In this document: positions 4,279 to 10,034 of the stretch, piece by piece
Position numbering within the stretch: position 1 is the stretch's first letter
Layout: every line of letters begins with the position of its first letter
Origin: an uncultured Opitutaceae bacterium
GTDB taxonomy: Bacteria > Verrucomicrobiota > Verrucomicrobiia > Opitutales > Opitutaceae
DNA: 10,034 nucleotides
Assembly (NCBI GenBank): GCA_937902865.1
Contig: CALFNJ010000560.1
Location: forward strand, 1-10,034
Direction of reading: 5' to 3'
The notes under the pieces: generated by a model
What the model was told of the DNA's origin: nothing
Database searches by the model: none
The model's input: only the letters and a program-made list of their open reading frames with translations
Program-made: the position numbers and the translations under genes

Positions 4279-5781
4279 ATGCCCAAATCACATTCCGACA
4301 TCGGACTCATCGGCCTCGCCGTGATGGGTCAGAACCTCGCGCTCAACATCGCCGACCACGGCTTCCAGATTTCGGTCTATAACCGCACCACGGAGAAGAC
4401 CGACAAGTTCGTCGCCGAAAACCCGAACACGCCCGGCGGTCTCAAGGGCACGAAGACCCTCGAGGAATTCGTCCAGTCCCTCGCCAAGCCGCGCAAGATG
4501 GTCATCCTCGTCCAGGCCGGCAAGGCCACCGACGCGGTCATCGACGGCCTGGTGCCCCTGCTCGAGCAGGGCGACATCGTGATCGATGGCGGCAATGCGC
4601 TCTGGACCGACACGATCCGTCGGGAAAAGGCGCTGGCCGCAAAGGGTCTGCGCTTCATCGGCAGCGGCGTTTCCGGCGGTGAGGAAGGCGCGCGCTTCGG
4701 CCCGTCGCTCATGCCGGGCGGTGAATTTGCGGCATGGAAGGAATTGAAGCCGATCTGGGAGGCTGTCGCCGCGAAGGTCGACGCCAAGACCGGTCGTCCG
4801 CTCACCGGCGCCACCCCGGGCAAGCCCGTGGTCGGCGGCGTGCCCTGCACCACGTACATCGGCGAGAACGGCGCCGGCCATTACGTGAAGATGATCCACA
4901 ACGGCATCGAGTACGGCGACATGCAGATGATCTGCGAGGCCTACGCGCTGATGAAGGGTCTCCTCGGCCTCAAGCCCGCGGAAATGGGCGCGATCTTCAG
5001 CGAGTGGAACACCGGCATCCTCGACAGCTTCCTGATCGAGATCACGGCGGACATCCTCAAGCAGAAGGACCCGGTTTCGAAGAAGCCGTTTGTCGACATC
5101 GTTCTCGACACCGCCGGCCAGAAGGGCACGGGCAAGTGGACCTCGACCAACGCCCTCGACATGGGCGTGCCGGCCCCGACCATCGCCGAGGCGGTGTTCG
5201 CCCGCTGCATCTCCGCCATCAAGGAGGAGCGCGTGGCCGCCTCGAAGATCCTCAAGGGACCATCGAAGAAGTACCGCGGCTCCAAGAAGGCGCTGATCGC
5301 CGCGATCCACGACGCGCTCTACTGCTCCAAGATCTGCTCGTACGCCCAGGGCTTCCAGCTCATGCGCACCGCGCAGAAGGAGTACAACTGGAAGCTCAAC
5401 TTCGGTGAGATCGCCCAGATCTGGCGCGGTGGCTGCATCATCCGCGCCGCGTTCCTGCAGAAGATCACCGAGGCCTACGCGCGCAAGCCGGACCTCGCGA
5501 ACCTGCTGCTCGATCCGTACTTCAACAAGACCGTCAAGAAGGCGCAGGAGAACTGGCGCAAGGTGATCTCGCTCGCCGCCGAGTGCGGTGTCGCGGCGCC
5601 GACGTTCAGCTCCGCGCTCGCCTACTACGACAGCTACCGTTCGGCCCGTCTGCCGGCCAACCTGCTCCAGTCGCAGCGCGACTTCTTCGGTGCCCACACC
5701 TACGAGCGCGTCGACCAGGCCCGCGGGAAGTTCTTCCACATCGACTGGCCCGAGCCGTCCCGCCCGCAGATCGCGAGCTGA
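4279..5781 (+). CDS. gnd: 6-phosphogluconate dehydrogenase, decarboxylating
   Basis: This enzyme oxidises 6-phosphogluconate to ribulose 5-phosphate and CO2 with NADP+ in the oxidative pentose phosphate pathway. The 500-residue protein has the Rossmann motif GLIGLAVMGQNLALN from residue 9. NRTTEKT at 35-41 supplies the Arg/Thr typical of NADP+ binding. SGVSGGEEGARFGPSLMPGG spans 129-148. HYVKMIHNGIEYGDMQ carries the catalytic Lys204, Asn208 and Glu211. The family signature IVLDTAGQKGTGKWT starts at 274. It ends with the substrate-closing tail RDFFGAHTYERVD plus about 20 residues. The protein is longer than the E. coli enzyme (468), partly through an insertion of about 17 residues before GVPCTTYIG. 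The frame is open to 4237, but the ATG at 4279 (MPKSHSDIGLIG) gives the usual short lead. Upstream is C-rich with no ribosome binding site. A strong terminator follows, so gnd ends its transcript. No zwf or pgl lies beside it. Confidence 0.97.
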   Translation: MPKSHSDIGLIGLAVMGQNLALNIADHGFQISVYNRTTEKTDKFVAENPNTPGGLKGTKTLEEFVQSLAKPRKMVILVQAGKATDAVIDGLVPLLEQGDIVIDGGNALWTDTIRREKALAAKGLRFIGSGVSGGEEGARFGPSLMPGGEFAAWKELKPIWEAVAAKVDAKTGRPLTGATPGKPVVGGVPCTTYIGENGAGHYVKMIHNGIEYGDMQMICEAYALMKGLLGLKPAEMGAIFSEWNTGILDSFLIEITADILKQKDPVSKKPFVDIVLDTAGQKGTGKWTSTNALDMGVPAPTIAEAVFARCISAIKEERVAASKILKGPSKKYRGSKKALIAAIHDALYCSKICSYAQGFQLMRTAQKEYNWKLNFGEIAQIWRGGCIIRAAFLQKITEAYARKPDLANLLLDPYFNKTVKKAQENWRKVISLAAECGVAAPTFSSALAYYDSYRSARLPANLLQSQRDFFGAHTYERVDQARGKFFHIDWPEPSRPQIAS

Positions 5782-5800
5782 GGCTCCCATCGTTTTTCCC

Positions 5801-5836
5801 AAAGGCGCGGCCCAAAAGGCCGCGCCTTTTTCTTTT
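5801..5836 (+). terminator. Strong intrinsic terminator of gnd
   Basis: A perfect 12-bp stem, AAAGGCGCGGCC (5801-5812) with GGCCGCGCCTTT (5818-5829), closes a 5-nt CAAAA loop and runs into a T-rich tract (TTTTTCTTTT, 5827-5836). It starts 19 bp after the gnd stop. On the minus strand the T-tract is poor, so it should act mainly on gnd rather than on the converging kinase gene. Confidence 0.92.
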
Positions 5837-5892
5837 CGCGGTCCGTCAAGCGATCGCATCCACGATCAGCCAGTTGGTTCGCTGATTCCCGG

Positions 5893-5976
5893 GTGGCCGT
5901 CGACCTCCGGGCGACGGGGGTTGACGTCAGGGCAGGGTCCAAAGCGGACAAACCGCGCCCGGAGGTCGCGGTCCAC
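5893..5976. repeat. REP/BIME-like pair with a different stem and loop, between gnd and the kinase gene
   Basis: GTGG (5893-5896) is followed by stem CCGTCG (5897-5902), loop ACCTCCGGG and CGACGG (5912-5917). The inverted partner on the minus strand reads GTGG (5976-5973), stem ACCGCG, the identical loop ACCTCCGGG, then CGCGGT (stem bases 5952-5957 and 5967-5972). The stems differ at three positions but each pairs perfectly, while the loop is unchanged. This is the same GTRG-plus-hairpin plan as at 1780 and 3550 but with another stem and loop family. It sits in the tail-to-tail gap of gnd and the kinase gene. Confidence 0.75.
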
Positions 5977-6018
5977 CTTCATTGTGAAACGTGATCGGAA
6001 AGCGGTCGGTCTTCTTTT

Positions 6019-6060
6019 TCGATCCAGTCTCGCACAGAGGCCCAGAGCGCGCAGAGATCG
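6019..6060. repeat. Dispersed CGCACAGAGG repeat, inverted copy of 3693-3734
   Basis: The segment TCGCACAGAGG...GAGATCG at 6030-6060 matches the reverse complement of 3693-3723 at 28 of 31 positions. The similarity continues about 11 bases further (TCGATCC at 6019-6025 against 3728-3734). The two copies lie in opposite orientation in different gaps, 23 bp from the stop codon of the kinase gene here and inside the palindrome block there. No function can be read from it; it is a dispersed intergenic repeat. Confidence 0.7.
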
Positions 6061-6083
6061 ATCCAACCGGAACGGGAATCGGT

Positions 6084-9000
6084 TTACTTCTCTTTCGACG
6101 CCGCCGTCGTCAGCACGTGCTCGATCACGACGTTGAGATCGGCGATGCTCACGGGTTTCACGAGGTGATTGGAATAGCCGGCGGCATGCGAGCGGGCGCG
6201 GTCCTCCTCGCTGCCGTAACCGCTGAGCGCCACGCCGATGAGATGCGGCTGGGTGCGCCGGAATTCCGCGAGGAGGTCGTGACCGTGTCCGTCGGGCAGG
6301 CCGAGATCGGAGATGAGGATGTCGAAACGCGTTTTTCCGGCACACTCGCGCGCCTCGGCGACCGTCGCCGCGGTCGTGACGACGAAGCCCCGGCGGGAAA
6401 GGAGCATGTTCAGCGTGGTCCGGGTCGAGGCGTGGTCCTCGACCAGCAGGAGATGCAGCGGTGGACGTGGTGAAGGCGCGGCGTCGACGGGGGGCGGAGC
6501 CTTCGGCGCCGGCGCCGACTTCGCGGGTTTCTTGCCTTTGCGCACGCTTTCCGGCGCGAGCGGCAGCTCGACCACGAAGGTCGAGCCCCGGCCTGGGCCG
6601 TCGCTTTCCGCGTGAATCGAGCCGCGGTGCAGTTCGAGCAGCTGGCGGGAAATGGCGAGGCCCAGGCCGAGGCCGCCCTTGCGGCATTCGATCTGGGAGA
6701 AGGGATCGAAGATGCGCTTGAGATCCTCGGCCTGCAGGCCGATGCCGGTGTCGCTGATCTCCACGCACACCCGGCGCGGTTCCGTGCGCGTGCGGACGGT
6801 GACCGTGCCGCCGACGGGGGTGAACTTCATCGCGTTGTTCAGGATGTTCCAGAACACCTGCTGCAGCCGCACGGCGTCACCGGAAATGATCGCGGGCGTC
6901 TTCTCGACCTCCTCGACCAGGCGCAGCGTGTTCGGCGACATGTTGGCCGACACGATCCGGATCGCGTCGATCACGGTGGAATTCAGATCCATCGGCTGGA
7001 GATTGAGCGCGAGCTTGCCGTGCGCGATGCGGGTGAGGTCGAGCAGATCGTCGATCAGCCGGGCCTCGAGGCTGACGTTGTTGCGGATCGTCTCGAAGAC
7101 GGAACGAACCGCCGGAGGAAACTCCGCATTTTCGGCGCCGTCGCTGGCGAGAAGCATGACCGGGTTAAGCGGCGTGCGCAGCTCGTGGGAGAGCGTGGCG
7201 AGGAAGTCATCCTTGGCGCGCGACGCCGCCAGCGCGGCATTGCGGGATTCCATGGTCTGCTGGAGCAGCTGGATGCGTTCATCGTCCGCCTGTTTGCGCT
7301 GCACGAGCAGCGCCATGGCGTCGGCCGAAAGGGACAGCTCGCGCAACGGACGTGGCTCCAGACGACGGCGCGAGAGGACGGTGAGGACGCCGAGCACCTT
7401 GGATTCGTAGACCAGGGGAAAACCGGCGAACGTGATCAGACCTTCGCGGCGGGCCCATTCCGGATCGCAGAGGTCGGGATCGTCGGCCAGCTGATGCGTG
7501 ACGTAGGAGCGCTTGGTTGCGGCGATGGTCCCGATCCGGCCTTCGCCGACCGTGAGACGGGTCTGCTGATGGTTCAACTGGGTGTAGAAGCCCGCGCTCG
7601 CGCTCAGCTTCAGCACGGAGTCGTCATCGTCGTCCAGCAGCCAGACCCGGGTGTAGACCGCGTCCGTGTGATGCACGATCATCTGGGTGAGCTGCTGAAG
7701 GATGGGACCGAGCTCGCCGCCGCGCGCGACCTCGGTCGCGACGTCCGCGCGGAGAGCCGCGAGCTTGGCCTCTTCGTGGGCGGTCAGCTCGGCAAGCTTG
7801 CGCTCGGTGATGTCGCGGCACACGGCGAGCAGCCGCTCGGGATGGCCGGCGTCATCGAGGATCGGGCGCACGACGACGTCCCACCACTGTGGCTCGGGCC
7901 GGCTGGAAAGGCTGATGCCGTGGAAACGCGCGCTCTCGCCGCCGACGGCGGAGCGATAGGCCGTCTCGGCGCCGGCCCGCGATTCCGTATGCCACAGGCT
8001 GGACCAGTGCTGGCCGGGCACGGGACGGAAGGAATCCTGGGAGCCCACGGAATGATCGACGTCGTTGAGGAAAAGCACGCGGCCGGCGAGATCGAGGACG
8101 AGGATGCTGTCCGGCGTGGTCTGGAGGATGCGCCGGTTCATCTCCTGCGATTCGCGGAGCGAGCGTTCCGCCTGCTTGCGTGCGGTGATGTCGGTGTTGA
8201 CCTCGAGCACCGCCCGCGGCCGCTGCTTGCCGTCGGTGTGCAGCACCCATTGGGCGGCGATGTGCAGGTCGGTGCCGTCCTTGCGCCGGTGCATGACCTC
8301 GCCTTCCCAGTGGCCGGATTTCTCGAGCGCGGCCTGGATGTCCTTCGCCGGCTCGGGGTATCTGGCCTGCAACAGCAGATGGCTGGTCTGGCCGAGGGCC
8401 TCCTCGCGGCTGAAGCCGTAGAGTTTCTCGGCGCCGCGGTTCCAGAAGATGATGCGGTCCTTGATCGAGCGCACGAGGAGCGGCGCCATTTCGATCAGCT
8501 GGGCCTGGTCGCGCAGCTGGCTTTCGCTCTCCCGGAGCTCGGTGTTCCGGGTCGCGAGCTCTTCATTGAGCGTCGTGAGCTCCTCGTTGGCGGACTCGAG
8601 CTCCTCATTGGACGTTTCCAACTCCTCGTTGAGGCTCTGGAGCTCCTCGTTCGAGGACTGCACCTCCTCGTTCGATGCCTGCAGCTCCTCGACCACCGTC
8701 TCGTGCTGCTCGCGGAGGTATTCGAGATGATGGCGGGTTTCGGTGAGCTCGCGCTTCATCCCGGAGAGGCGATTGGCATCGGCGCGCGTCACGCGCGCCG
8801 TGGCGGACGCCGCCGGTGCGGCCGGGCGGACCGCGGCCTCCGGCGCGCCGGGCTTCTCGAAAATCACGAGGAAGCAGCGAAGGTCGACGCGCTTGAACGG
8901 AATCACCACCAACTCGACGCCAGCGCGAACGGATTCGAACGGCAGCAGCTTTTCGCGAATCGGACGATTTTCCGTCCGGGCGCGTTTCAGCGCCTTCTGC

Positions 9001-10034
9001 AGAGCGAGTCCGAGATGTCCGCGCGCCAGCTTGAAGAGATTGAAAGATGCCTTCCCCGTGGGCAGCTCGAGGAAAGTCTGAACCTTGCCGCGGAACTGCA
9101 GGATTTCGCCATCGTCGCTCACCAGCACCGCGGGCGGGGCGTAGCGGGCGAGGATGAGCCGGTCGGCCTCGCGGAAGGCGTCGGTGGCGCTGAAGGCCGG
9201 CTCGGCGCGCGGCGCCGGCGGGATCGGCTTGAGCGTGGGTGGCGGAGGAATGCGTTCCGGCCGCCGGCTCACCGCCGGCTTCTTCAGGTAGATCTTATGG
9301 GACTTCTCGACGGTGCCAAAAAGGTTGGTGAACGACCCGACCGACTCCGAGGTGCCGAGCACGAGATGCCCGTTCAGCTTCATCGCGTAGTGAAACGTGG
9401 GCAGGATTTTCTGCTGCAGCGCCGGCTCGATGTAGATGAGCATGTTCCGGCAGCTGATCAGATCGACGCGGGTGAAGGGCGGATCGGTGAGCAGGTTCTG
9501 CTGCGCGAAGATGACCATGTCGCGCAGGGATTTTTGCACCCGATAGACATCGCTCTCGCGGGTGAAAAAGCGCGTGATCCGCGCCGCGTTCAGGCCCGTG
9601 AGCTGGGCGCGCGCGTAACGGGCGCCGCGGGCTTCCTCGAGCACCTTGGCATTGACGTCGGTGGCGAAAATCTGGAGCGGAACGCGGGCCGGTTGCTTCT
9701 CCATGAATTCCGAGAAGGCGATGGCGTACGAATAGGCCTCCTGGCCGGTCGAGCAGCCGGCGATCCAGAAGCGCAGGGTCTCCCCCGCGCCGAGCTGCTT
9801 CACCAGCCGCGGAAAGATCTTCGTCTTGAGCGTCTCGAACACGCCGGGATTCCGGAAGAAACTCGTGACGCTGATCAGGAGGTCCTGGTGCAGGGCGTTG
9901 AGCTCCTCGCGGTCCTCCCGCAGCAGCTGGTAGTAGGAGGCGAGGTCCTTTGCCTTGGCGAGACCGAGCCGGCGAGTCAGGCGGCGGCGGATCGTGTTGG
10001 TCCGGTAGAGATTGAAATCGATGCCGGTCTGGTT
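6084..10034 (-). CDS. CheR-PAS-GAF hybrid sensor histidine kinase with receiver (N-terminus outside the window)
   Basis: The 1,316 visible residues run off the right edge at the 5' end. Counted from that edge, residues 1-252 are a CheR-type protein-glutamate methyltransferase: GIDFNLYRTNTIRRRL, LISVTSFFRNP, SAM-binding AGCSTGQEAYS at 92-102, and CRNMLIYIEP near 195. A Pro-rich linker follows, then a PAS-like domain (about 291-392), a heptad coiled coil of NEEL units (about 418-510), PAS domains (about 511-620 and 632-745) and a GAF domain (about 770-910). The kinase has H-box LSHELRTPL with His950, N-box NILNNAMKF (1063-1071), DTGIGL from 1095, FDPFSQ from 1109 and GLGLGL from 1121. An Ala/Pro linker leads to a receiver with phospho-acceptor Asp1243 and Lys1293 (LVKP). 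All catalytic motifs are intact. Related proteins usually begin with a CheB methylesterase domain, which would lie off the window. The GTG at 9842 is inside the CheR domain and is not the start. The protein is probably a cytosolic hybrid phosphorelay sensor with no membrane segment in the visible part. Its signal and output are unknown. Confidence 0.95.
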   Translation of the reverse strand, partial: NQTGIDFNLYRTNTIRRRLTRRLGLAKAKDLASYYQLLREDREELNALHQDLLISVTSFFRNPGVFETLKTKIFPRLVKQLGAGETLRFWIAGCSTGQEAYSYAIAFSEFMEKQPARVPLQIFATDVNAKVLEEARGARYARAQLTGLNAARITRFFTRESDVYRVQKSLRDMVIFAQQNLLTDPPFTRVDLISCRNMLIYIEPALQQKILPTFHYAMKLNGHLVLGTSESVGSFTNLFGTVEKSHKIYLKKPAVSRRPERIPPPPTLKPIPPAPRAEPAFSATDAFREADRLILARYAPPAVLVSDDGEILQFRGKVQTFLELPTGKASFNLFKLARGHLGLALQKALKRARTENRPIREKLLPFESVRAGVELVVIPFKRVDLRCFLVIFEKPGAPEAAVRPAAPAASATARVTRADANRLSGMKRELTETRHHLEYLREQHETVVEELQASNEEVQSSNEELQSLNEELETSNEELESANEELTTLNEELATRNTELRESESQLRDQAQLIEMAPLLVRSIKDRIIFWNRGAEKLYGFSREEALGQTSHLLLQARYPEPAKDIQAALEKSGHWEGEVMHRRKDGTDLHIAAQWVLHTDGKQRPRAVLEVNTDITARKQAERSLRESQEMNRRILQTTPDSILVLDLAGRVLFLNDVDHSVGSQDSFRPVPGQHWSSLWHTESRAGAETAYRSAVGGESARFHGISLSSRPEPQWWDVVVRPILDDAGHPERLLAVCRDITERKLAELTAHEEAKLAALRADVATEVARGGELGPILQQLTQMIVHHTDAVYTRVWLLDDDDDSVLKLSASAGFYTQLNHQQTRLTVGEGRIGTIAATKRSYVTHQLADDPDLCDPEWARREGLITFAGFPLVYESKVLGVLTVLSRRRLEPRPLRELSLSADAMALLVQRKQADDERIQLLQQTMESRNAALAASRAKDDFLATLSHELRTPLNPVMLLASDGAENAEFPPAVRSVFETIRNNVSLEARLIDDLLDLTRIAHGKLALNLQPMDLNSTVIDAIRIVSANMSPNTLRLVEEVEKTPAIISGDAVRLQQVFWNILNNAMKFTPVGGTVTVRTRTEPRRVCVEISDTGIGLQAEDLKRIFDPFSQIECRKGGLGLGLAISRQLLELHRGSIHAESDGPGRGSTFVVELPLAPESVRKGKKPAKSAPAPKAPPPVDAAPSPRPPLHLLLVEDHASTRTTLNMLLSRRGFVVTTAATVAEARECAGKTRFDILISDLGLPDGHGHDLLAEFRRTQPHLIGVALSGYGSEEDRARSHAAGYSNHLVKPVSIADLNVVIEHVLTTAASKEK
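8558..8683 (-). repeat. In-gene 21-bp tandem repeats encoding NEEL heptads
   Basis: Six consecutive 21-nt units (starting at 8558, 8579, 8600, 8621, 8642 and 8663) have the plus-strand form GCTCCTCGTT followed by 11 variable bases. A degraded seventh unit follows at 8684. On the coding strand each gives seven residues of the form xSNEELx, for example SNEELES, ANEELTT and LNEELET. This is the dimeric coiled-coil or signalling-helix linker between the CheR/PAS-like part and the PAS-GAF-kinase part. Such runs are typical of CheR-linked kinases. They fit either repeat expansion or selection for a regular heptad. Confidence 0.9.

Noticed and set aside
4288..5859. Long open frame of 523 codons antisense to gnd
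   Set aside because: It mirrors the gnd reading frame in GC-rich DNA. The peptide is a low-complexity Arg/Leu/Asp/Val mix with no domain, while the plus strand has full gnd motifs.
8558..8683. 21-bp repeats as a CRISPR or satellite array
   Set aside because: They lie in frame inside the kinase gene, have no spacers and encode a regular coiled coil.
9840..9842. GTG at 9842 as the start of the sensor kinase
   Set aside because: The frame continues to the window edge with clear CheR N-terminal sequence (GIDFNLYRTNTIRRRL, LISVTSFFRNP), so the real start is outside.

Overview
This window looks like a piece of a GC-rich bacterial chromosome. The best guess is Verrucomicrobiota, perhaps Opitutaceae. 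That rests on overall protein style, SD-less starts and intergenic spaces packed with CACAGAGGCGCAGAG-type and GCAAAGAGGCGCA-type repeats; no ribosomal RNA or other phylogenetic marker is present, so it is an inference.

Layout. Bases 1-253 hold the N-terminal 84 residues of MoaA on the minus strand. Facing away from it on the plus strand is a molybdenum-cofactor cluster: moeA (571-1776), moaC (1936-2409), moaD (2424-2669) and moaE (2982-3431). MoaA and MoaC make cyclic pyranopterin monophosphate, MoaD/MoaE form molybdopterin synthase, and MoeA inserts molybdate. The MoaD activator (MoeB) and the adenylyltransferase (MogA/MoaB) are not in the window. Next come a small two-helix membrane protein of unknown function (3862-4194) and a decarboxylating 6-phosphogluconate dehydrogenase, gnd (4279-5781), closed by a strong intrinsic terminator (5801-5836). 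From 6084 to the right edge, on the minus strand and convergent with gnd, lies most of a very large chemotaxis-type hybrid sensor kinase: CheR methyltransferase, PAS-like, heptad coiled coil, two PAS, GAF, histidine kinase, receiver. Its N-terminus lies beyond the window.

The coding content is ordinary. The unusual part is between the genes: most of the longer gaps carry palindromic elements. Three of them (1780-1871, 3550-3642, 5893-5976) are pairs of inverted hairpins, each hairpin preceded directly by GTRG. That is the architecture of REP/BIME elements mobilised by RAYT (Y1) transposases. The hairpin stems change compensatorily between copies. Other gaps hold a near-perfect 33-bp stem (419-512), an element bounded by 31-nt inverted ends (2694-2961), and scattered copies of a CGCACAGAGG repeat. 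No new defence, CRISPR or biosynthetic system was seen.
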